Source: Singulisphaera sp. GP187
Lineage (GTDB): Bacteria; Planctomycetota; Phycisphaerae; Phycisphaerales; SM1A02
NCBI GenBank assembly: GCA_945868805.1
Contig: CAMBMO010000010.1
Span: forward strand, 16,765 to 80,764
Length of the DNA: 64,000 bases
Direction of reading: 5' to 3'
The translations under genes and the position numbers were made by a program. Positions 17,459-26,157 of the stretch are shown piece after piece (the first letter of the stretch is position 1; each line of letters begins with the position of its first letter). The notes under the pieces are model-generated. The model saw nothing but the letters and a program-made list of their open reading frames with translations, did no database searches and was not told where the DNA came from.

Positions 17459-18790
17459 ATGTCTTCCCGAAGTCCGCGTTCCGCACCCGCACATCAGCCC
17501 GATGGACAGATCGGATCAGCTCAGAGCGTCCGGCACGTCCCTTCGGACGCCACTGCACGGCTCGTTCTCTCCGACGGAACCGTCTTTTCTGGCAGAGGGT
17601 TCGGTGCGACGGGATGTGCCATCCTCAACCTCGGCGAGGTCGTTTTCAACACGGCGATGAGCGGCTACCAGGAAGCTCTCACAGACCCGAGCTACACCGG
17701 GCAAATCCTGGCGCTCACCGCCACACAAATTGGAAACTACGGAATAACCAACGACGACATCGAAAGCGGCCGACCGACCGTGAGTGGATTCGTCGTCCGC
17801 GAACTGAGTCGCATCCGGTCGAACCAGCGTTCCGTCGAGGAGTTGTCGGGATGGCTCGCCAGACACGGTATTCCAGGGATTCACGAAATCGACACCCGCG
17901 CGCTTGTTCGACGACTGCGCAACTCTGGCTCACTGAATGGCTTGATCTGTGGCGATGCTTCTCGAACGGAAGCCGAACTGGTCGAGCTTGCGCGATCGAG
18001 CGCATCCATGGTTGGACAAGATCTCGCGAGTGCCGTGAGTCCACGTCATGCAATGCGCTTTGAAGAGTCGCTCGGCGACTGGGCTCCACGCCACGAAAGT
18101 TGTATGAGAATCGCGCGAAGAACGCTCACTGTCGTCGCGATCGATTGCGGAGCGAAGCGCAATATCTATCGCAACCTGGTCCAGCGCAACTGCGAAGTAC
18201 ACGCATTGCCCCACGATGCATCACCTGCTGCGATACGCGCGCTCAAGCCAGATGGTCTGTTCATCTCGAATGGTCCGGGTGATCCTGCAGCAGTCGAGGC
18301 AACGGTCCAAACCTTGCGAGAAATAGCCGGGGAAATCCCGACATTTGGCATCTGCCTCGGACACCAGTTGCTTGCTCTTGCGCTCGGCGCGACCACGTAT
18401 AAGTTGAAGTTCGGACATCGCGGATCGAATCAACCGGTACGAAATCTCCTTTCCGACCGAATCGAGATTACGAGCCAGAACCATGGGTTCTGCGTTGATG
18501 AGAAATCGCTTCGGGTGGCGGGTGGCGAACCGACACATATTCACCTCAACGACCAAACCGTCGCAGGATTTCGCCACACGATCAAGCCGATCTTCAGCGT
18601 TCAGTATCACCCTGAAGCTTCCCCAGGACCGCATGATTCGGATTACCTCTTCGACTGTTTCGTCGAATTGATGGAATCGCGCCTCCCACTCTCCGAGGCA
18701 TCGATGCGCGCAGCGCAAGCTCGGGTGGCCTCGCAGGATCGATCGACTGGACCTTCAAACGCGAGCCACGGCGAATTTGCACGGCGATGA
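17459..18790 (+). CDS. carA: Carbamoyl-phosphate synthase small subunit
   Basis: 443 residues. Glutamine amidotransferase chain that feeds ammonia to CarB for carbamoyl phosphate (pyrimidines, arginine). The N-terminal half has the CarA signature FNTAMSGYQEALTDPSYTGQ. The class I amidotransferase triad is C299 (FGICLGHQ), H384 and E386 (QYHPEASPGP). The upstream in-frame TTG (17417) adds 14 poorly coding residues, so ATG 17459 is preferred. The stop overlaps the priA start (ATGA). carB lies 28 kb away on the other strand rather than next door. Confidence 0.96.
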   Translation: MSSRSPRSAPAHQPDGQIGSAQSVRHVPSDATARLVLSDGTVFSGRGFGATGCAILNLGEVVFNTAMSGYQEALTDPSYTGQILALTATQIGNYGITNDDIESGRPTVSGFVVRELSRIRSNQRSVEELSGWLARHGIPGIHEIDTRALVRRLRNSGSLNGLICGDASRTEAELVELARSSASMVGQDLASAVSPRHAMRFEESLGDWAPRHESCMRIARRTLTVVAIDCGAKRNIYRNLVQRNCEVHALPHDASPAAIRALKPDGLFISNGPGDPAAVEATVQTLREIAGEIPTFGICLGHQLLALALGATTYKLKFGHRGSNQPVRNLLSDRIEITSQNHGFCVDEKSLRVAGGEPTHIHLNDQTVAGFRHTIKPIFSVQYHPEASPGPHDSDYLFDCFVELMESRLPLSEASMRAAQARVASQDRSTGPSNASHGEFARR

Positions 18791-21117
18791 CCGACTCGGT
18801 GGACACGACTCGATACGCGCGAGTCGCGGTTGAGCGAGGAATCGACCGGTACCCCGATGGTCTGACCTACCGGGTTCCGAACGAGTTGTGCGACATACGC
18901 CTCGGCGACTTTGTCTCGGTTCCGCTCGGACGAGGCGATGCAGAAGTGCATGGAGTCGTGGTCGGACTCGGGAGCGACGAACTGCTCGACTCTCGACTGA
19001 TGCCAGCAAGGATCAAGGCGATCTCCTCGATCGATCGCACGAGCGATCCGATGCCAAGCACGGTCGTGCGACTCGCGCAGTGGATCTCTTCGTATTACTG
19101 CGCCCCGATCGGAGTGACGATTGCCGGGATCACGCCAAGCGCGGTCCGAAAGGGTGTTGGCAGAATCAAGCGAATCGCGGTCGAACTCGTCCCTGAGCAG
19201 GACCCAGCTTGCACGGAATCGCCGAGCAAGCAGATCCGTCTCCATCCCAAGCGACAGGCAGTGCTCGACGCGCTTGCTCGGCATCTGCCATCCGATCTCC
19301 CCATCGACATCGAAGCGCTCCAAACGGAGTGTGGCCTTGCGACTCGCGCTCCAATCCTCGCGCTCATCAAGAGTGGTCACTTGCGGGCAACGCACCGAAC
19401 ATCCGTTCAAGCGAAATGGGGCGCTTCAAGCATGGATGAGCGACGCATCCCCGAACCGACGCTCGATCAGATGACTGTCATCGAAAGTATCAGCCGTGCT
19501 CTCGATAGAGGTTTTTCTCAGCACCTTCTCTTTGGCGTCACTGGATCCGGCAAGACTGAGGTCTATCTCCGACTCGCGACACAGGTACTCGCAGCAGGTC
19601 GATCCGTCCTCTATCTCGTCCCCGAGATTTCGTTGACTCCGCAGACTGCTGGTCGAATTGTCGGGCGACTCCCTCGCGAGCGGATGGCGATCCTTCACTC
19701 GGGATTGACCGCGGCACAGCGGCATGAGCAATGGATCGTCGCGACTCGACCTGGCGCGAAAATCGTGATCGGAGCGCGGAGTGCGATATTCGCGCCGATT
19801 CCCGACGGCGAACTTGGACTGATCATTGTCGACGAAGAACATGACCAGTCGTACAAGCAAGATCAATCGCCTCGGTATCACGGTCGAGATGTCGCGATCC
19901 GACGAGCGCAACTATCGAGTTGTCCGGTCATTCTCGGAAGCGCGACACCGAGTCTGGAAAGCTGGTGGAACGCGACCACGCGAGGCGTCTCGCAGTTGCA
20001 TCAGTTGCCACACCGCGCACCAGGCCTTCTGACGCCCCGAGTCGAAGTGGTGGATTTCCGCAGGGAAACAGCGCTCCGGCGTGACCGTCGCGTCCACCTC
20101 GTCGGACCGACGCTCGAGTTTGCGCTCCGGCAGTGCTTCGCAGCTGGTGGACAAGCGATCGTCCTTCTGAATCGACGCGGCTATGCAAACTGGATCGCCT
20201 GCCCCGATCAAGAATGCGGTTGGATGATGCAGTGCGCGCACTGCGAGATTGGGATGGTGGTCCATCACGATCGTTCAGGAGGAGCTCTGTTGAGATTTGC
20301 GCGCTGTCATCACTGCCAGGCGGAACAGAAGGTGCCGACTCGATGCCCTCGCTGCGCGAAGAGTGCGACCATCTTTGGTCTCGGGACTCAGCGCGTTGAA
20401 GAGGAACTCGCCCGATTGTTTCCGGACCTCGTATCGCGAAATCAGATCGCACGCGTTGACAGCGACTCGATGAGTGATGCGAGCGACTTCCACGAAATTC
20501 TTGGGCGTTTCGGACGAGGCGAATGCCGAATGCTCCTCGGGACCCAGATGATCGCCAAAGGTCTGGACTTTCCGAATGTTCAGGTGGTCGGCGTGATCAG
20601 TGCTGACACTGCGCTCAACCTTCCCGACTTTCGAGCGAGCGAGCGGACGTTTCAGTTGGTCGCGCAAGTATCAGGCCGGTGCGGGCGAAGCCAGATCCCC
20701 GGTCGCGCGATCATCCAGACATTTCAACCCGATGCGGAACCAATTCTGGCCGCTGCACGGCAGGATTATCCCGAGTTCGCGCGCCAAGAACTGGAAGTCC
20801 GCAAGCGATTTGGACTCCCACCTGTCCATCGCATGGCACGCGTGGTCATCCGCCACGAAACACGAGAGGAAGCCGAGCGAATCGCGACAACCGTCTGTCG
20901 GGCTCTCGCGGCGCTCCCCGAGGCGAGCGGCGTCATCATCCGAGGTCCCGCGCCATGCCCTATCGCACGAATCGCAGACCGCTGGAGAATCCAAATCGAG
21001 GTGCTCGCAGAGAGCCCCGCTCGACTTCAACAATTCCTCGCGGCTGCTCGCTCGCGCGCAATTCTCTCGCCTGGAGAAGTGATGGCCATCGATGTTGATC
21101 CGGTCGCGCTCCTCTAG
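18787..21117 (+). CDS. priA: Primosomal replication helicase PriA
   Basis: 776 residues, a full-length superfamily 2 helicase that restarts stalled replication forks. Walker A GVTGSGKT (250-257), Walker B DEEH (349-352), motif III GSATPSLES, and the eight zinc cysteines C472, C477, C483, C486, C507, C510, C520 and C523, followed by GTQMIAKGLDFPNV and QVSGRCGRS. The first 110 residues match the 3'-DNA-binding domain (VAVERGIDRYPDGLTYRVP). Start and carA stop overlap by four bases, so translation is probably coupled. Confidence 0.96.
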   Translation: MTDSVDTTRYARVAVERGIDRYPDGLTYRVPNELCDIRLGDFVSVPLGRGDAEVHGVVVGLGSDELLDSRLMPARIKAISSIDRTSDPMPSTVVRLAQWISSYYCAPIGVTIAGITPSAVRKGVGRIKRIAVELVPEQDPACTESPSKQIRLHPKRQAVLDALARHLPSDLPIDIEALQTECGLATRAPILALIKSGHLRATHRTSVQAKWGASSMDERRIPEPTLDQMTVIESISRALDRGFSQHLLFGVTGSGKTEVYLRLATQVLAAGRSVLYLVPEISLTPQTAGRIVGRLPRERMAILHSGLTAAQRHEQWIVATRPGAKIVIGARSAIFAPIPDGELGLIIVDEEHDQSYKQDQSPRYHGRDVAIRRAQLSSCPVILGSATPSLESWWNATTRGVSQLHQLPHRAPGLLTPRVEVVDFRRETALRRDRRVHLVGPTLEFALRQCFAAGGQAIVLLNRRGYANWIACPDQECGWMMQCAHCEIGMVVHHDRSGGALLRFARCHHCQAEQKVPTRCPRCAKSATIFGLGTQRVEEELARLFPDLVSRNQIARVDSDSMSDASDFHEILGRFGRGECRMLLGTQMIAKGLDFPNVQVVGVISADTALNLPDFRASERTFQLVAQVSGRCGRSQIPGRAIIQTFQPDAEPILAAARQDYPEFARQELEVRKRFGLPPVHRMARVVIRHETREEAERIATTVCRALAALPEASGVIIRGPAPCPIARIADRWRIQIEVLAESPARLQQFLAAARSRAILSPGEVMAIDVDPVALL

Positions 21118-21168
21118 GATCGGCGCCAATTCGCGACGGGGTGAGGGGGCGATCAAGTGGTGCTCTGC

Positions 21169-21174
21169 TACACT
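21169..21174 (+). promoter_or_regulatory. Putative -10 TACACT for sucA (leadered)
   Basis: TACACT about 60 bases before the sucA GTG. Unlike the leaderless set, the leader here contains a GGAG ribosome site close to the start codon. Confidence 0.35.
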
Positions 21175-21234
21175 CGACCATCGACGAGGAGACGACTCTT
21201 CGTCCATATTCCCGAACTCGTATGGAGCACCACC

Positions 21235-24222
21235 GTGACCAATGAAGGCCACGACAAATCGGAATCCGCGCCCCCTGCGAGGCAATCCATCAACGGATGG
21301 GACGCCGCGTTTGTGGATGCGCTTTTTGCGCAGTGGACGCAGGATCCGAACTCGGTCGACCCAGCCTGGAGAGAGTTTTTTGCCGGTTTCGAACTTGGAC
21401 TCGCGAGACCCGCGCCTCGGGAGGCGTCCGAGGGCGATGATCCGTCCGTCGCATCCGTCGCATCCGTCGCATCCGTCGCATCCACCCCATCGACTGGGAG
21501 TGGAGATATCGAGAATCAGCGAAAGGTCGACGCACTCGTCCACCGTTACCGCGAATTTGGACATCTCGCCGCTCAGCTCGATCCGCTCGGGACGACTCGG
21601 CCTTTTCCAGACGTCCTGACACTAGAGAGCGCCGGATTGGGTGACGAGCACCTCGGCGTGCAGTTCGACGCGGGTTCACTCCCCATCAACTCCCCTGCCA
21701 CACTTGGAGAAATTGTCGCTCAACTGGAGCAGACTTACAGCGGTCACTGCGGTGTCGAATACCTGCACATCACCAACCACGAGCAGCGACAGTGGGTCGA
21801 GCGCAGAGTCGAGCAGTCAAGGGGCAAGCCGCACTTCGGTCCTCAGCAACAGAAGCGGATACTCAAGCGCCTGATCGATTCTGACGCGTTCGAAGCGTTC
21901 CTCGCGATGCGCTATGTCGGCAAGAAGCGCTTCGGACTCGAGGGAGCGGACACGATCATCCCCATGCTCGATCAGCTGATCGAAACGGGCGCGGCGCTCG
22001 GGGCGCGCGAGTTCTGTTTTGCATTCGCGCACCGTGGGCGAGTCAACCTGCTGACCAATGTGATCGGGAAGAAGTACGAACAGGTCCTTACGGAATTCGA
22101 AGAGACCTGGACATCAGGATTCTCCGAAGGCGGGGGCGATGTGAAGTATCACCAGGGCTACAGCTCGGATCGTGAGACTGCGTCTGGATCGGTGCATGTC
22201 ACTGCCTCGCCCAATGCGTCGCATCTCGAGTTTGTAAACGGGATCGTGCTCGGTCGTACCCGTGCCAAACAAGACTTGCGTGGCGACACCGAACGCCGAG
22301 AAGTGGTGCCGGTCTTGGTACATGGCGACTCTTCGTTTCCTGGACAAGGATCGGTGTCGGAGTGCTTCAACTTTATGAAACTGGGCGGGTACGACGTCGG
22401 TGGCGCGATCCATGTGATCATCAACAACCAAGTCGGCTTCACGACGAACCCGGAATGCACATTCGGGGGGCAGTATTGCTCGGATCTGGCGAAGGCGTAT
22501 GACGTTCCGATCTTTCATGTCAATGGAGACGACCCTGAGGCCTGCGTCTGGGCGATTCAAACTGCGACGGAGTTTCGACAGGCATTCGGGAGGGACTCAC
22601 TCGTCGAACTCTGGTGCTATCGCAAGAATGGGCACAACGAGACAGACGAGCCGTCGTTCACTCAGCCCATGCTTTATCGACGAGTTCGCGATCAAGCACC
22701 GATTGCGACGACATACCGAGATCGTTTGATCGCTCAAGGAGTGGTGACTGCTGACGAAGCCGATGCGCTGGTCAAGTCGGTCTTTGATCGAATGGACGCG
22801 GCGCAGTCCGCGATCAAGGAGAAACCCGTCTTCCCTGCCGTCCCGCCATTCGAAGGTCGATGGAAGGGTCTCGACAACAAGTATCACTGCGATCCAGTCG
22901 AGACCGGAGCGCCACTCGCGACGCTCGCAAAGATTGCGAGCACGATCGCGGTGATTCCCGATCACATCACGGCGCACCGCACGATTGCGCGCCTGGTCGC
23001 AGCTCGCGGGGATTTCGATTCGGACGCCAAGATCGACTGGGCGACTGCCGAGCTCTTGGCGTACGGATCGTTGCTTCAGGACGGTTCGACCGTCCGAATC
23101 AGCGGTCAAGATGTTGAACGCGGAACATTCAGCCATCGCCATGCGGTCGTGATCTGCCAAGATACTGGGGGGCGTTACTGCTCACTCGCCACGCTCGGTC
23201 GGTTTGAAATCTGGAACAGCCCACTCACCGAGAATGCCGTAGTCGGATTCGAGCTCGGATATTCGCAGACCGATCCGAATGCGCTCGTGATCTGGGAGGC
23301 GCAATTCGGCGACTTCGCCAACGGTGCACAAGTCATCTTCGATCAGTTTCTGACAAGCGGAGAGGCGAAGTGGCACCGGGCGGCTGGCTTGGTGCTCCTC
23401 CTTCCCCACGGGTATGAGGGGCAGGGTCCAGAGCATTCTTCCGCTCGACTTGAGCGGTTCTTGCAGATGGCAGCTCGAGACAATTTCGACGCGATCTATC
23501 CGTCGACGACCGCCCAGCTCTTCCACGCACTTCGAAGACAGGTCAAGAGGGACTTTCGAAAACCACTCGTCGTGATGACTCCCAAGAGCATGCTTCGCTT
23601 GCAGGACGCGCAAAGCGTTGGATCGGACTTCGTCCAGGGAAGTTTCCAGCGATTGATCGACGATCCCGATGTTTCCAGTGCGGCGACCATCACGCGTGTG
23701 TTCTTCTGCACGGGCAAGTACTTCCACGAACTCCGTGCACGGCGCGAAGTGGTGGGCGAGCGCGACTGCGCATTCGTCCGCATCGAGCAACTTGCACCCT
23801 TTCCAGCCGACGAAGTTGAGGGAATCTTGAAGAAGTACCAAGGTGCTCAGATGCACTGGGTCCAGGAAGAACCGCGAAACATGGGCGCGTACCGATTCAT
23901 CCAAGCGCAGTTTCTCGACCGATTCGACATAAACCCGAAGTACGTCGGGCGACCAGATTCTGCGACCCCCGCAGTTGGATCGACGAAGGCGCATGAGAAG
24001 CAGGCTCATTCGATCCAGCTTCAGGTCTTTCCGACACTTGCGACTGAAACGGCCACCGCGATGACGCTCGGAACTACGCCCGAGAAAGAGTCATCGCAGC
24101 GCAAGACAAAGCCCAAGACAAAGCCCGAGGCAAAGCCCGAGAAAAAATCGGACCACGAGAACGGCACGGCAAAGGGTGGCAAAGCCACGAGCGGTCGGAA
24201 GGCCGCCACGAACAAGCGATAG
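21235..24222 (+). CDS. sucA: 2-oxoglutarate dehydrogenase E1 component
   Basis: 995 residues from GTG 21235, chosen because TATGGAG precedes it; the frame stays open to 21157. Thiamine-diphosphate E1 of the 2-oxoglutarate dehydrogenase complex (TCA cycle). The N-terminal E2-binding helix WDAAFVDALFAQWTQDPNSVDPAWREFF, FAHRGRVNLLTNVIGK, HGDSSFPGQGSV, NNQVGFTT and the ThDP motif HVNGDDPEACVWA are all present. Four VAS repeats (72-83) sit in the flexible linker. The last ~50 residues form an unusual Lys/Pro/Glu-rich tail (KTKPKTKPEAKPEKK). sucB follows after 63 bases; no E3 gene is in view. Confidence 0.95.
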   Translation: MTNEGHDKSESAPPARQSINGWDAAFVDALFAQWTQDPNSVDPAWREFFAGFELGLARPAPREASEGDDPSVASVASVASVASTPSTGSGDIENQRKVDALVHRYREFGHLAAQLDPLGTTRPFPDVLTLESAGLGDEHLGVQFDAGSLPINSPATLGEIVAQLEQTYSGHCGVEYLHITNHEQRQWVERRVEQSRGKPHFGPQQQKRILKRLIDSDAFEAFLAMRYVGKKRFGLEGADTIIPMLDQLIETGAALGAREFCFAFAHRGRVNLLTNVIGKKYEQVLTEFEETWTSGFSEGGGDVKYHQGYSSDRETASGSVHVTASPNASHLEFVNGIVLGRTRAKQDLRGDTERREVVPVLVHGDSSFPGQGSVSECFNFMKLGGYDVGGAIHVIINNQVGFTTNPECTFGGQYCSDLAKAYDVPIFHVNGDDPEACVWAIQTATEFRQAFGRDSLVELWCYRKNGHNETDEPSFTQPMLYRRVRDQAPIATTYRDRLIAQGVVTADEADALVKSVFDRMDAAQSAIKEKPVFPAVPPFEGRWKGLDNKYHCDPVETGAPLATLAKIASTIAVIPDHITAHRTIARLVAARGDFDSDAKIDWATAELLAYGSLLQDGSTVRISGQDVERGTFSHRHAVVICQDTGGRYCSLATLGRFEIWNSPLTENAVVGFELGYSQTDPNALVIWEAQFGDFANGAQVIFDQFLTSGEAKWHRAAGLVLLLPHGYEGQGPEHSSARLERFLQMAARDNFDAIYPSTTAQLFHALRRQVKRDFRKPLVVMTPKSMLRLQDAQSVGSDFVQGSFQRLIDDPDVSSAATITRVFFCTGKYFHELRARREVVGERDCAFVRIEQLAPFPADEVEGILKKYQGAQMHWVQEEPRNMGAYRFIQAQFLDRFDINPKYVGRPDSATPAVGSTKAHEKQAHSIQLQVFPTLATETATAMTLGTTPEKESSQRKTKPKTKPEAKPEKKSDHENGTAKGGKATSGRKAATNKR
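21448..21483 (+). repeat. Four tandem 9-base units in sucA
   Basis: The unit GTCGCATCC is repeated four times without change and encodes Val-Ala-Ser. It lies in the linker after the E2-binding helix and may vary in copy number between strains. Confidence 0.9.
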
Positions 24223-24285
24223 TCGCGAATGTATCAGACAGACGAGGACCAGATCGCGGAGTCATGAAAATGCGAGGAAGAACCC

Positions 24286-25524
24286 ATGGTTGAAGTCGTC
24301 GTTCCAAGTCCCGGTGAGTCGATCACCGAAGTCACGCTCGGCACATGGCGCAAGAGCGACGGCGACTGGGTCGAGAAAGACGAATTGCTGAACGAGATTG
24401 ACTCGGACAAAGCGACGCTCGAGTTGCTATCGCCTGCGTCTGGCGCAATTCGTTTGGTTGTGAAATCTGGGAGTGAGCAAAAGGTTGGAACGCTCGTCGC
24501 GAAGATCGACGAGAAGGCGAAGCGTCCGGCTGGATCAGCGCCTTCAGCGAGCGCGTCGCCGAAGGCATCCCCGAAGGCGATGCCACCGAAGGTCGACGAG
24601 TCACCCGCTCGCATTTCAGGCGTGGCGAAAAAACTCGCAGCCGAACGCGGGATCGACGCGGGCGCGCTCTCTGGTTCTGGACCGTCAGGTCGCGTCATGA
24701 AAATTGATGTCGAAGGCGCAGCCACGAAGAACGACTCTCCACGCGCTCCTCACTCGGCCGAGGCGACACCAGCAGCAAGTCCAGCAGCGAGTCCAGCAGG
24801 AAGTCCAGCAGGAAGCCGAGGTGTTCGCAGGGAAAAGCTGACCCGTCTTCGACAGCGAATCGCGGAGCGACTTGTGAGCGCACAGCACAACGCCGCGATG
24901 CTGACGACATTCAACGAAGTCGACATGACCGAAGTCATCCGCCTTCGCACCGAACACAAGCTCGAATTCGAAAAAGTGCACGGCGTCGGACTCGGATTCA
25001 TGGGATTCTTCATCCGCTCGTGTGTTTCGGCATTGCGACAATTCCCTCGCGCCAACGCATATCTCGCGGGCGACGAGATGGAGTATCACGACTATGTCGA
25101 TGTCGGTGTCGCTGTTGGGACGGAGCGCGGGCTGGTCGTTCCCGTCATTCGCGCAGCGGAGTGCATGGCACTTCCCGACATTGAGCGATCGCTCAAGACA
25201 TTCGCACTTCGCGCGCGCGAAGGCAAACTCACCGTCCAGGAGATGACGGGCGGAACCTTCACCATTTCCAACGGCGGGGTCTATGGCTCGCTGATGTCCA
25301 CGCCGATTTTGAATCCACCGCAATCCGCAATTCTGGGGATGCACGCGATCAAAAAGCGTGCTGTCGAAGACCCCCACAACCTCGGCCAGATTGCGCTTCG
25401 ACCGATGATGTACTTGGCACTTTCCTACGATCACCGTGTTCTCGATGGTGCAGATGCGGTCGGGTTTCTCGTCCATGTCAAGGACTGCATTGAAAAGCCT
25501 GGACGACTGCTGCTGGGTGTTTGA
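24286..25524 (+). CDS. sucB: 2-oxoglutarate dehydrogenase E2, succinyltransferase
   Basis: 412 residues. A lipoyl domain (1-76, lipoyl Lys in [11 protein letters not shown]), a peripheral-subunit binding domain ([19 protein letters not shown]...GRVMKIDV), an Ala/Ser/Pro linker with four near-identical PAxS repeats, and the acyltransferase core ending in the catalytic [15 protein letters not shown] (His and Asp) with [24 protein letters not shown] stands just before the ATG. It forms the core of the complex with sucA, 63 bases upstream. Confidence 0.96.
   Translation: MVEVVVPSPGESITEVTLGTWRKSDGDWVEKDELLNEIDSDKATLELLSPASGAIRLVVKSGSEQKVGTLVAKIDEKAKRPAGSAPSASASPKASPKAMPPKVDESPARISGVAKKLAAERGIDAGALSGSGPSGRVMKIDVEGAATKNDSPRAPHSAEATPAASPAASPAGSPAGSRGVRREKLTRLRQRIAERLVSAQHNAAMLTTFNEVDMTEVIRLRTEHKLEFEKVHGVGLGFMGFFIRSCVSALRQFPRANAYLAGDEMEYHDYVDVGVAVGTERGLVVPVIRAAECMALPDIERSLKTFALRAREGKLTVQEMTGGTFTISNGGVYGSLMSTPILNPPQSAILGMHAIKKRAVEDPHNLGQIALRPMMYLALSYDHRVLDGADAVGFLVHVKDCIEKPGRLLLGV
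24769..24816 (+). repeat. Four 12-base repeats in sucB linker
   Basis: Units CCAGCAGCAAGT, CCAGCAGCGAGT, CCAGCAGGAAGT and CCAGCAGGAAGC differ by one or two bases and encode Pro-Ala-Ala/Gly-Ser in the flexible linker between binding and catalytic domains. Confidence 0.85.
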
Positions 25525-25556
25525 CGACGACTTCAAACTTCAACGGAGCTTCTCTC

Positions 25557-26129
25557 ATGACTAGGAATACTTTTTCGATCGGTTGCCGAATGCTCGTCGT
25601 CGCGATTGCGATTCTCGCGGTCGGAAGTGGATTCGGTTGCGAAGAGGACGAGGCTGAGACTCCTCCGATCGCACCAGCGAACCGCGGTCCCACCCCTCCG
25701 GTCATCACGGTGGATCTCGTTCAAATCTGTACAAAGCTCGGCGTCGCGTTTCAGGGTCGAGCCGATGGAGTCAGCATGATGGCGCAGGGAAAGACCCTGA
25801 ATGCCCAGCAGTCCGCCTCGTACTTCCAGTCGATGATGGATGTCGCGACGATTTCGAAGGAGATCTCGGACATGCTCCAAAAGAACCCTCGGTGGCAACC
25901 CCCGACCACGAAGGCGCTCGAAGTGCACACGAAGGCAGGAATCATTGCCCTCTATCACGCGGAGAATGCGCTGAAGAAAGCGAAGCAGGCTGGAAGAGCG
26001 GGATCGACCACAGGGAAATGCCCCGCCGACATCGCCAAGTTCGTGGCGGACAACGATCTCATCATCAGTCGCGTTCGCGGATTGATGCCCTATTCCAAAA
26101 GCGAGATGGATCCGTCGACGAAAAAGTGA
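25557..26129 (+). CDS. Small lipoprotein of unknown function
   Basis: 190 residues from ATG 25557, preceded by CGGAGC; a TTG 36 bases upstream is in frame but lacks such a site. The N-terminus MTRNTFSIGCRMLVVAIAI with the later GSGFGCEEDE gives a lipoprotein signal with Cys as likely lipidation residue. The mature part is short, helical and charged (VSMMAQGKTLNAQQSASYF, IISRVRGLMPYSKSEMDPS). No family recognised. It follows sucB by 32 bases but is probably unrelated in function. Confidence 0.78.
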   Translation: MTRNTFSIGCRMLVVAIAILAVGSGFGCEEDEAETPPIAPANRGPTPPVITVDLVQICTKLGVAFQGRADGVSMMAQGKTLNAQQSASYFQSMMDVATISKEISDMLQKNPRWQPPTTKALEVHTKAGIIALYHAENALKKAKQAGRAGSTTGKCPADIAKFVADNDLIISRVRGLMPYSKSEMDPSTKK

Positions 26130-26149
26130 CGGGTCGAATCGAGCCCGTC
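26128..26149. terminator. Possible bidirectional hairpin
   Basis: GACGGG and CCCGTC form a six-base-pair stem around ten bases, right between the convergent lipoprotein and ftsI genes. There is no T-run, so it is only a candidate. Confidence 0.35.
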
Positions 26150-26157
26150 CGATCGCT

